The position numbers and the translations under genes are program-made. Of a stretch of 64,000 nucleotides of DNA, positions 26,555 to 35,962 are shown piece by piece. The notes below the pieces were generated by a model that did no database searches, was not told the origin of the DNA, and saw only the letters and a list, made by a program, of their open reading frames with translations. The stretch comes from Allium sativum. Lineage: Eukaryota; Streptophyta; Magnoliopsida; Asparagales; Amaryllidaceae. The stretch is from NCBI GenBank assembly GCA_030737875.1, contig CM060912.1, forward strand, positions 880,485,199 through 880,549,198, given 5' to 3'. The number at the start of each line of letters is the position of its first letter. Position 1 is the stretch's first letter.

Positions 26555-26881
26555 TTCATCAATTAAGAAGAGAAAAGTTTATGAAGGAATATGACTTTTG
26601 GGCTTATAGCTATTGAAGCGTCCATTCATTCAAAACTCCAAATTCAAATTCAAAATTTTAGCGCCAAGTTGGTTAAACTACTAAATCATCGGTATCCTTC
26701 TCATACGATCTTCAAACTCAGCAAATGAATATACTGTGCTGATTAGAAAAATGATCCTGTCGCAATAAAGCATATCTCATCGTCAAATTCTGAAAGATGA
26801 AAATGTATGGTTTATGATAATGGAAGAACAACAAAATGAAGGATTGCAAAAAGAGGTACGCATTACAATAATTTCATAATT
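26555..26881. other. Short unassigned spacer
   Basis: Unique-looking sequence between the LTR fragment and solo LTR D; no ORF or repeat recognised. It supplies the ATCAT target site (26882-26886). Confidence 0.4.
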
Positions 26882-27779
26882 ATCATTGTAACGACCCGGA
26901 ATTTCTGAACCAATTTAAAAAATTTATTTTAGCTATTTTAATTAAATTTGAATATTTAAAATGATTTATTATAAATAATAACGACTAAAAATTTATTTTA
27001 AATGAAGTTAGAACTTATAAATTTAATTTAATTATAAAAGGAGTTTGAAATGGCGTGGTAGTTTGAAAATTCGATTTTTAATTTCAATTGAATGTATAGG
27101 ATTCAAATAAATCGGATTTCAGTAAAACAAGAAACATTTGAATCTGTTAGTTATATCTTTCTAACTGATGTGAAAAATTCTGGTTTCATAATATAAATTG
27201 AAAGTTATGTCCAGATTAAAATTTAAAAAAGTCGCTATGGAATTTATTTATATTTTTAAATAATATAATAGCCCTTAAAAATAGCCATTTTGCAAATGAC
27301 CACCGTTTTCGATGAAACCACTCTTGTTGGATCTGGAATGTCAAATTATTGCTAGATTTAAAATTTCATAATTTTTGGAATTAATATGTGAGCGTGGTGA
27401 ATTTAAATGCCTATTCATTTTTAATTGTATATTTAATCGACTAGAAAATGGGCATTTTTCAAACGGTCTCCAAATTCAACAAAATTAGTTTTGTTAGGAC
27501 CGTATCATCAAAACGTAGCTAGATTTATTTTTCTGTAATTTTTGGAGTTAGTATCTGGCCCTGGTAAGTTAAAATGTGTGTTTAAATTCAATATATATAT
27601 ATATTTTTTAATTTTGACAAAAACTGGTCGAAACAATCGACTTGGCTTACGAAACATATCACATTGGTCCGAAATATGGGTATTTGGTTAGGAACGACAA
27701 TCGTTGGGTTTGATTTGGAGTTCGTGACGATTTGACTTTTAAAGAGAATTAAATATTAATAAAATTAAAATAAAATGGC

Positions 27780-27787
27780 TATAAATA
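27780..27787 (+). promoter_or_regulatory. TATA box of solo LTR D
   Basis: TATAAATA, 893 bp into the LTR, followed at once by CCCTAACCC and a GC-rich island (about 27800-28190), in the layout of a plant promoter and leader. Confidence 0.65.
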
Positions 27788-29063
27788 CCCTAACCCTGGC
27801 CTGATCCAGATAAAAACCGCGCCGCCGGTCACATTATCAACGGCCGAAATTGTCCCCTTTTCAATCCTTAATCACGTTAAATTCCTTTCAAATTAGCTTA
27901 TGGATCCTAAACAAAAATTGAAGAGGTCCTTCACCTCTTCGATCTAGAACGGTAATGATGAAGTTTAATAGAGTGGTTTGTGAGATATCACGGCTTAAAC
28001 ACCGGCTGTTTGCATGCCGTTGGAGGCGTCAAGGGAAGACCGAGTTCCTTGAAACTGGCGGTGGTGGGTGGCGAGACAGGGGGCTTCGAAATGGTGGTCT
28101 TTGATTTGGTTAAGGCGGCTTCTAGTTGGTGGCGCACGGTGGAAATCGAGATCGAGCACGGGTTGTTGGGTGTCTAGAACGAACAATGAAGAGGAATTAG
28201 CGCTGAAAAGTAATTAGGGATTGAAATTAATTATTAAATTATAGTTAATTATATTGAAAATGTAATTAATGCATAGAATACAATATCTTTTTCATACCAT
28301 ATCAGAATCGAACGAAATCAGTTGCGTTGGATTCACAACAGCGAGCACTACATTTCAGAACTGACCAGAATGGGAATGAAGCCAATTAGAATTTGAGGCA
28401 AATTCAAATTCAAATAGAAATAAAATCATCAGAATTAAAGAACGACGGAGTGGAACCCAATGCGAGAATTCTTCTCATTAAAATTCTTGTACAGTTATTT
28501 ATTTTATAAAAATATATAAACTGCCAGTATTGATTTTTATCAATTTTTATTTATCACAAATTGTAAACGGTGCCTGTTAGATCACCTCCCTCGTCCACAG
28601 ACCATGGACGATTTAATTTATTGTATTGTGTTTTGATTGTGATGCTAAAATGTTTAAAATATTAAAAATAATTTAATATTATTTTGAGCTAGTTGAAATT
28701 AAATTATAAATATTTATTTATAATTTAAACAGTGAAAATTGGCTAATTAGAAAAATAATTCAAATCTAATTAGAACTGGTTAAATTTATTAACCAGGTGA
28801 TTATTTTGAATCGACTGTTGTTGTTGGAAACCCCACACGGGTCTAGGGACGATAATTTATTCACATCTCCCCTGAATTTAATTATATGTCAATCGATTAA
28901 TCGACAAAATGTGATAAGCGTTATTTAATTATTTAATGCTTATATAGTTGTAAATTGCACTCTGGATGTGAATTGACTATTTGATGATCATTTATCATTA
29001 TTGTGGAATACATGTGATGTATGAAATCCATATAACTGAAATTATATGGTAATTGATTGAGTT

Positions 29064-29936
29064 TGTTAGACCCAAATGTGGTTCTAACACCCAAATTGAT
29101 TAGAAACAAGATAAAGTAAAGCAGAAATAAAAAAGAACACACAAGGTTTATAGTGGTTCGGCGAAGAAATGCCTACGTCCACTTAGTTTTCACTATATTC
29201 AGCAATTCAATTACAAATACAATGTAAGATTCGCTCACAACTCACTTTTGTTCACTCAGAAAAATAAAAACAGGAAATGAAAGATGGTTTGGATTTTCCG
29301 GGAGTGAAGGAATTCGAATGATGGAGGTACTTGGATTCTCAAAGTGCTGAAAAAAGATCCTTCTCTTTGTCTCTAGATGGGGTATTTATAGGTGTGAATT
29401 TGCCTGAGATGCAATCCGGGTCGGAACACGTGTCATCCATCGCACTCTCTTCGGGTTCGGATAGGCTATCAAGCTGACAACGCATCAATGAGATGGACGT
29501 TAGGGGTAGGAATTGGTCACATCCGGTCCGGTTCTCCAGGCGACTTTATAGGAGATTTTCCTGGATCATGGGTGCGGGTCGGAGACGTGCAGGTTGGGGG
29601 CTCGGATCGGAATACCCGACCCGAACCGGAGTAGCTTGGACGTCTCTTCTTCTCTAATCATACTCCACTCCGCTCCGAAGTCGTGGCAAGCAGACGGCTT
29701 TCTGATCCACCTGAGATTCATTGGCCTTCCGATCCGATCAGGTATGCTTTGCCAATTTATCCAGTAAGAGATATCCGATCCGAACAGAGAATTTTACCCG
29801 ATCCGAACCGATATGCTGCTATCAATCTGAATTGTGGAGTTTCCTTCCGATCCGAACCGGAGTCGCATAACTTGAAATACTCTTCAACGGTTGGTTTCTT
29901 GACTTTGTGTTGCCTAGTTCACAAAGTAGGCTAACA
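29064..29936 (-). repeat. 3' LTR of the Tat element
   Basis: 873 bp, aligned over its full length with 42167-43039. It lies on the left because the element is in minus orientation. The 83-codon plus-strand ORF near its end (29683-29934) is an LTR artefact repeated in the other LTR. Confidence 0.95.
29383..29390 (-). promoter_or_regulatory. TATA box in Tat 3' LTR
   Basis: TATAAATA on the minus strand, the counterpart of the functional copy at 42486-42493. It could drive read-out transcription into the flank at 29063 and below. Confidence 0.6.
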
Positions 29937-29948
29937 TTTTGCCCCCTC
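29937..29948 (-). other. Polypurine tract of the Tat element
   Basis: On the minus strand GAGGGGGCAAAA abuts the 3' LTR start TGTTAGCC. Confidence 0.85.
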
Positions 29949-31316
29949 AAAGGATGCTTTCGTTGTACAAAGCGTCCTTTGATGTCGTTCAACCAGAATT
30001 GTCAAGAGTAATGCATTGATTTCTATTCGGTTCGGCGTCCGATCCGAGTGCCTTTTCTTCATTTCTGAGCAAATTTGGGAACTCTACTCGCCGTGTAATG
30101 CTTCTTGTAGGTATGCTCCTCCTTTACTTCCCTTCTCTTCAATTCGAGTCGGACGTTAAATCAATCGCATGAGACTTCCGCTCGGTTCAGATTCCGATCC
30201 GAAGCGTCTTCGTGAGTTAAGTTCTTGGACGTTGGGCCTTCAGAGGGAGTTGTGCTTCTGGGCCTTCATTCCGGTCCGAGCGGGTGAGACAAAATAGGAA
30301 GACGAGGAGTCAACAGTATTCCCTTTATAAACTCGTTACTGCCTTCATTCCTTCCTTCTTCGTTTTTGCTACCGCTCCCGACCCTAATATTGAAAACGTT
30401 AGAAACTCGAAAATTCTAAAACAACTTCCTGTAGATTTCCCGAATCAAACATATAGGTAGCTTTTCTAATCTCAAATACTTTAGTTGCAACCGTTCTCGA
30501 TTTCAATTAGCGTTGGATTAAGATGGTTTGGCCATAAGCGTCACTCGAACCCTCCGCCGCTGCTGGTGGACGCGCCATTGCTTCGAGGCGTTGCGAGGCT
30601 GAATAGGGCGAACATTTGTTCTTCACGGCGGCTTCGGTGATAAAGTGGACTCATCTGTGAGTAGATGGGAAAAAAGGAAAGAGATGAAGAGTGGGGTGAC
30701 AAGCTGGAGTCGATTCGGGTAGACGACGAAGGTGCAAAAAGGAAAAGGAGGGAAAGGGAATCGGCTCGGGTCTCGTTCTTAGGAAAGATGGAAAGGAAAG
30801 GAAAAGGCGGTTCGGGTCGGAAAAGTGAATGGGATAAGAGGCTGAAGTAAACGGGTCGGTTAGGTGATGCTGGTTCGGTTCGGATCGGGCTACCCGACCC
30901 GAACGGATCAGTCCCGCTTCTGCATCCGTTGCTTCCCTTGTCTTGAACTGACCATGCTTTAGTGAGGCATCCGAACCGACTGTTATCTTTGCCTGCGTCG
31001 AGCTAGTCATCATATGCATATCCGAACCGACCCAAACATATTGAACTTGACACATAAAGACCACTCAACTAATTCGACTAACACTCATTCTAGACGAATA
31101 TGCCTCGCGGACAGTTAGGATAGTGCCTTGTAAACATAAACGAGAATTAAGAACAATTCTGACTATCACCTTCTCTTTAAAGCTTCGTCTTACATTGCTG
31201 TACTCTTATTTTGCACTTCCCGCATTTGTTGCACACACTTTAGTTCACACACATACACAAAAAGGGGACACGGGATAATTCACTCTAATTCGTGCTATTG
31301 CTTCTTCAATAGTTCC
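29949..31316 (+). other. Leader/promoter region of the antisense gene
   Basis: About 1.4 kb between the PPT and the first ATG of the plus-strand gene. It is rich in CCGATCCGAA/CCGAACCG motifs also found in the LTR and in the start of gag. A TATA-like TTTATAAAC lies at 30325-30332. ORFs on either strand here (for example 30651-31064, minus) have no recognisable domain, and I treat them as chance. Confidence 0.5.
30325..30332 (+). promoter_or_regulatory. Candidate TATA box for the antisense gene
   Basis: CCCTTTATAAACTC on the plus strand, about 990 bp upstream of the ATG at 31317. Known Tat elements of the Grande type transcribe their accessory gene from an internal promoter; this is the best plus-strand TATA candidate I see. 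Confidence 0.4.
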
Positions 31317-32073
31317 ATGACAATGAGGCCCAGACGCTCTTCTCGTCTAGCTGAGAGGAAAGAAGCTCCAGAAACTTCCCACAAAACCACTCTCGAGGAT
31401 ATATCTTCTTCATCTGACCCAGAATGGGACAGCGAGGGTCCGGATTACGGAGCTGGTCATCGGGAAAGCGGTGAAGTGTCTTCAGAAAATGAAGTTTCCC
31501 TAGGCTTTGAGGAGGAAGGAGGGATTGGTGACACCCGAGCACCCGATGAATTCGACTCAGCCATTATATTGGAGTCACCTCCAGATTCCGTAGAATCAAC
31601 AATTGACAACGACCGACTCGTGAGAATTTGCTTGAAGTATGGAATAATGAAGAGAGACACTCTAGTGCCCTCACGTTCTGACCGTCCACATAACCCTCCA
31701 GAAGGATATATGACGATTACTCGTTTGATGTGCATGGTTGGCGCCATTCCTCCTTTCTCGCCTTTCATCGTCGACTTCTTAAGACAAATGCGGATTGCCC
31801 CCATGCAGCTACATCCCAATTCATACGCCTATCTGCATACCTTATTCATAGCATATCGTGAAATTCTAGGCGTGGAGCTTACGTTTGACGATGTTCATTT
31901 CTTCTATAATTTCAAACATCGGACTAGGGAAACCCCTTCTTTCTGTTACTTTGAGTCGGTCCCAAAGAGGAAGATAATCTCTACACCGTTTAGCAGCAAG
32001 GCTGGAGATTCCAGATTGGAGTGGTTCTATATAAAGCAACAGCCTGGATGCGCCAGAAGATGGATAAAATCAA
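31317..32073 (+). CDS. Antisense accessory gene of Tat element, exon 1 (PF04195-like domain)
   Basis: Starts at an ATG (MTMRPRRSSRLAERK). The first 100 residues are acidic and Ser-rich. From about residue 105 to 240 comes a block resembling the 'putative gypsy type transposon' family PF04195: RPHNPPEGYMTITRL, then PPFSPFIVDFLRQMRIAPMQ, LHPNSYAYLHTLF and a FKHRTRE region. The open frame ends at 32093, but a donor GT at 32074 (ATCAA/GTAAAG) and an acceptor at 32150-32151 (TTTATTTGCAG) join it in frame to exon 2. The function is unknown. In the related Grande element the antisense gene product is reported as nuclear. It is not an env gene, as I see no signal peptide or membrane segment. Confidence 0.8.
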
Positions 32074-32151
32074 GTAAAGCACTGATTTTCTGACCCTGGA
32101 TTCTAGACACTTGAATCATCACCCTGACCTGTTTTTCCTTTTTATTTGCAG
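32074..32151 (+). other. Intron 1 of the antisense gene
   Basis: 78 nt, GTAAAG...TTTTTCCTTTTTATTTGCAG. A pyrimidine-rich tract precedes the acceptor, and removal restores a continuous frame (phase 1). Confidence 0.75.
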
Positions 32152-32715
32152 TCGATAATCCCAAACAGGTATCAGACCAAGTGTTCTTTGATCGAATGCA
32201 CCGTCTCCTCAATGGCGACCAAAAATTCCTTACTATTGACGAGGTTCTTAAAGATGAGTACCTTCATTTTCACGGGCTGCTATCCGTCCACCGTAGCATC
32301 GGTCATGGGACAGTCCCTTATGCATATATCCCTCCAGTGGAAACAGTTCCAGAAATAGGAGAAGGCTCGGGGATTCCTGCAGCTTCTCTTCAAACTTCAC
32401 CCTCTCCCTCTTCCACTCAAGACGATGAGCTGGCTAATCTGGCCAAAAAACATCGTGAAGGGTACGTTGCCCCCGAGGAAACTACCTCGGTAGACAAATC
32501 AAAATCTCCTCAAGGGTCGCCACTTCACGCTTCCGAAGGGGATGTTCCTAGCGCCGACGAGCACATATTTCAGGGTTTGGGGGATCTCCCTTTACCCGAG
32601 GCTATATACACTTCGGAAGATTTCAGAAAGGACCCTCTAGTCTTCACTTCTTCTGAAGAGACTACTCCTGCTAAGGCCAAAGAGCCTGCCCGCACCACTT
32701 TAGCTTCAGACTCGG
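32152..32715 (+). CDS. Antisense accessory gene, exon 2
   Basis: It continues the frame of exon 1 with DNPKQVSDQVFFDRMHRLLN, which looks like the end of the PF04195-like region. A Ser/Thr/Pro/Glu-rich, probably disordered stretch follows. The open frame runs to 32822. To reach exon 3 in phase the donor must have its G at a position equal to 1 modulo 3; GT at 32716 (CTCGG/GTTGGT) and GT at 32761 (GCACC/GTAGCA) both fit. I chose the first, but the second (exon end 32760) is equally possible. Confidence 0.65.
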
Positions 32716-32834
32716 GTTGGTTGGGGGGACACATACACTACATAGGATGCACTTTGCACCGTAGCACTAGCATTCATTGCACTTCTTTTTCCATGGATCC
32801 GCTGATTCTAAACTTCGTTTAACTTATCGTGCAG
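32716..32834 (+). other. Intron 2 of the antisense gene (donor uncertain)
   Basis: The acceptor TTATCGTGCAG at 32833-32834 is clear. The donor is 32716 (intron 119 nt) or 32761 (74 nt). Either joins exon 2 to exon 3 in frame, replacing a run with no domain-like character. Confidence 0.55.
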
Positions 32835-35011
32835 GTACAATGTCTCGATCCTCTTATGACATAAGAAAGCTTCGCCGCAGCATGTCTAATCCTCCCCAGG
32901 ATGCCGAATATAACCGCCGGGATGACCGCGGCAGGGAGGAAAGGAGACCCTATGATCCTTATCGATCTCGATCCTCACGCTCCCGCTCACCAGTTCGACC
33001 GGAACAGGAAAAATACAAAAGCTATCAAGGTCGTAGGGAGGAGGATAGACCACAATCTAGGGATTCCACTTCCTCCCATGAAAAGCGAAGCAGAGAGAAA
33101 ACACCTCCAAAGGAAACTGGGTCTAGAAGCAAGCAAAAAGTCCCTGCTACTAAGCGACCTCGGACAGACAAGGGTTCTACAGAATCTTCTTCGAGAAGGG
33201 ACGCTGAACTAACAATCCTAGCCCCTCCTCCACCAGATGCGGGAACCGCCGTAAGGCTGGCATACTTAAAGGAGCAATTTCCCGAGCACTACTTCGAGAC
33301 TCTGACCTTTCTACCTTCCCTTGAACCTATTTCTTCTAATTGGGCAGAGGAGGCCAGAGCAAAGATTGATTTGGTGGAAAAACAATATACCGAAATGTTC
33401 AAGTATTCCCGCACTCTTTCTAGAATCATTCGCACGCTACTGACAAATGCTGACTCAATGCACAAAACTGCAGAGGAAGATGCTAAGGCCCTGAAAACCT
33501 TAGGAAAAAATTTAGAAGATACTCAAGCTCAACTAGCTATCGCTCAGAAGAACGCTTCTAACTTCAAACAACAGTTTGAGGACATGCAAAAGCGCTATCA
33601 TGATTTGCTAGAATCCCACACTCAGGAACGTTCCGAGTTGAAGAAGCAAGCTGACGAAGCCAAGTCAGAGGCTGCTAAGACACGTCTCGCTTATGCTGAG
33701 CTTGAGCAAAAGAATGCCGAGTTAGCGAAAAGGAGTGCTGAGTTATAAAAGAAAAACGCTGATTTGGCTTCAAAATTGTTAGAGGCGGAAAACAGGGCTG
33801 CTCTGGCTGAGGGCAACGTTGAATGCGCTATTAAATCTGCGGAGGAAACCCGCAAACAGCTATCAGAGGCGGAGGCCGATATTCAGGGCTTCGGGGAGCT
33901 AATGATCGAATTCTTTGCGCACATTATTCGTCGTCGAAACATTTCCTGGATCGAGGACTATCCATCCACCTTGGTTCATGTGTGGAATCAAATCGTTGAG
34001 TGGGAAAAAGAAGAGCTTAAGGTCGATTCCCTCGATGAAGATAAGTTGATGGAGAAGTACTTGAGAGACGACGAACCAGAGCGCCTAGCTGAAGGTCGCC
34101 GTCTAATTGCTGAGGCCATGGAAGAAGAGAGGCGGAAGTCTAAACAGAAAACCATTCCTGAAGCTGGCTCCTCTTCTTCTGCTCCTGTAACTCCTGAAGT
34201 GGAAGGGTATGATCCCGAAAACCCGGGAATTCCCCGATCAACTTTACTATCTCCCATTCCTGAAATAACTCCAGAGGTAGTAGTTACCCCCGCTGAGAAG
34301 TCTTCAGAAGGTATCCCTGTCTTTTCTCCTCAACTTGTCAAGGCTACTACTATCTTTGGCTACATGATTGAACGTTCAATGAGAAATCCTTTGCTCTCGC
34401 CTGAGTTGATAACCGATGTTTCTCATTTTGTAGGCGTTGAATCCTCCGCGAAGACAGATGTAGTTCAAGGAGCTACCACTGGGACAAAGCCCGCTGATAG
34501 GGTCAAAGAAGGAGAAGACAAGGCTGCTTCCACAGACTTGGGGGAAAGGAGTGAATCAACTAAGGTGACTACTCCCCATGACGAAGAAATGATTGCAGCG
34601 TTAAAAGACGACGGAGGAGACGAGGGGCATGATGAGGAACCAGAAGTTACAATAACCGGGGAGTCGAAAAGCGCTGAGGACATTACCTTGGCTGCCATGA
34701 AGGCTGATCAAGACAAGCGCTTACAATTAAAGGCTGAAGAATTAGACCCTGAGGTCCTCAAGCCCCTCGCTGTTGTGGATGCAGGTTCAAGGTTAGTTGT
34801 TAAGCTTTCCACTAGATCTATTACCGAAGAACTTGCTAAAAAATCTTCTCTCGATTCCAGTGCCCCGCCCTCCGGGAAAAAGTCTGCTGGCCCCAGTACT
34901 ACATCTTCAGGGAAAAAGAAACCAAAGCGGATCTTGACTGAAGCCGAGAAGGAAGCAAAAGATGCAGAAAAAGCTGTCAAGAAATCAAAGGCTCATTCCA
35001 AGCCCAAATAG
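32835..35011 (+). pseudogene. Antisense accessory gene, exon 3: RS-rich segment, coiled coil, basic tail; one premature stop
   Basis: The frame opens TMSRSSYDIRKLRRSMS. An arginine-serine segment (YRSRSSRSRSPVRP, about 32955-32998) and a Lys/Arg-rich stretch with KRPRTDK suggest a nuclear protein. A long heptad-rich coiled coil (KTLGKNLEDTQAQLAIAQKN onward, to about 33900) follows, then an acidic/Pro-rich region and a Lys-rich end (KKKPKRILTEAEKEAKDAEK). A single in-frame TAA (33746-33748) interrupts the coiled coil; the same frame continues open from 33749 to 35011. With the stop the product would be about 744 residues, without it about 1,164. One base change would explain the stop. Function unknown. 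Confidence 0.78.
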
Positions 35012-35123
35012 TGGGTCCTTCTGTGTTCTTTTAGCATCTTTGTAAATCAATAAGTGCTGCTACACCAGCAGCTTTCGCACTTTCTTTTTCAGTTATTTCC
35101 CTGTACAAATTCATTCATTCGTA

Positions 35124-35129
35124 AATAAA
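35124..35129 (+). terminator. Possible polyadenylation signal of the antisense gene
   Basis: AATAAA 113 nt after the stop codon at 35011, in AT-rich sequence. Confidence 0.4.
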
Positions 35130-35359
35130 AATAATTCACTTTCTGCAATGTTTATTTGTTAGCAGTTCTGCACTTATGTAAAAATGCATATCTATAGTTA
35201 TGAAACAAAGTTGTGAAGAGGGGAGATATGTGTATGGGCATGTGTCCCCAGTCAATCTCCGTAAGTTATTCAGCGGCTAACTATGCAATCTGGATGCTCC
35301 CGATTCTCTAACGGGATAGCATTTCCTGTATCATCAATATCTGTTGTTTTTCCTGGCAT

Positions 35360-35662
35360 TTCTTTTATACTCTTTCTCACTCTCTTGAGAGTTAGAGTTC
35401 GAGTTCAGTTATTTGTTTATCCCCCGGTCGTTCAACGGGAAAAGATTTCTTTCTCGGCGCTCGGTCGGAGACGCCTTTATACTCTCTTTCTCTCTGGAAA
35501 GTTAGAGTTCGGAGTTGAACCTCTTTCTCAGCGCTCAGTCGGAGACGCTTTTATACTCTCTCTCTTTCTCTGGAGAGTTAGAGTTCAGAATAGAATTTCT
35601 TTTTCAGCGCTCAGTCTGAGACGCTTTTATACTCTCTCTCTTTCTCTGGAGAGTTAGAGTTA
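35360..35662. repeat. Tandem repeat array downstream of pol
   Basis: At least four copies of a core TTTATACTCTCT...GGAGAGTTAGAGTT start near 35364, 35475, 35549 and 35627 (periods 111, 74 and 78 bp). The last three also share (C/T)GCGCTC(A/G)GTC-GAGACGC. Each core can pair ACTCTC with GAGAGT. Variable tandem repeats in the 3' untranslated region are a known feature of Tat/Ogre elements and can seed satellites. Confidence 0.88.
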
Positions 35663-35799
35663 AGAATGTCGTTTTCTCATTCTTTTATGTCTTATTGCAC
35701 AAATAATCATTGTGCTTCTTTTTATGCCCAAACTGTTTCAACCTTTTTAGGTTCTAAGTTGTCCTGTATTTTATAATCACAACAGAATAACTAACGAAT

Positions 35800-35905
35800 G
35801 TAAATGCATAAAAGTAAATAACACACAATATTTTATAGTGGTTCAGCTAAGTCATAGCCTACGTCCACTTTATAGTCCTTTATTCATATCGTCATATTTT
35901 CCAAA
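35800..35905 (-). repeat. LTR-end-like remnant just after pol
   Basis: The plus strand reads acacacaa...TTATAGTGGTTC(A/G)GC...GCCTACGTCCACTT, matching the outer end of this element's LTR (about 29140-29210), where the same blocks occur in the same order and at similar spacing. Only the U5-like end is present, about 60-160 bp beyond the pol stop. Confidence 0.6.
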
Positions 35906-35962
35906 GGCAAATCGTGCCTTATTACAGAGTTTACAGGAAGAACAGCAAAAAGTATAGCATTT

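Noticed and set aside
29683..29934. 83-codon ORF repeated identically at 42786-43037
   Set aside because: The two copies are identical only because the LTRs are. The reading is antisense to the LTR promoter, full of the CCGATCCGAA motif, and has no domain.
30651..31064. 137-codon minus ORF in the accessory-gene leader
   Set aside because: Low-complexity Pro/Ser/Phe composition and no domain; it overlaps an opposite ORF of 61 codons, as chance ORFs in biased DNA do.
31317..35011. Envelope-like gene
   Set aside because: Some plant gypsy elements carry env-like ORFs after pol, but this one is on the opposite strand and shows no signal peptide, membrane segment or furin-like site.
35283..35657. 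124-codon ORF over the post-pol repeats
   Set aside because: The peptide simply translates the tandem repeats; there is no start context or family.
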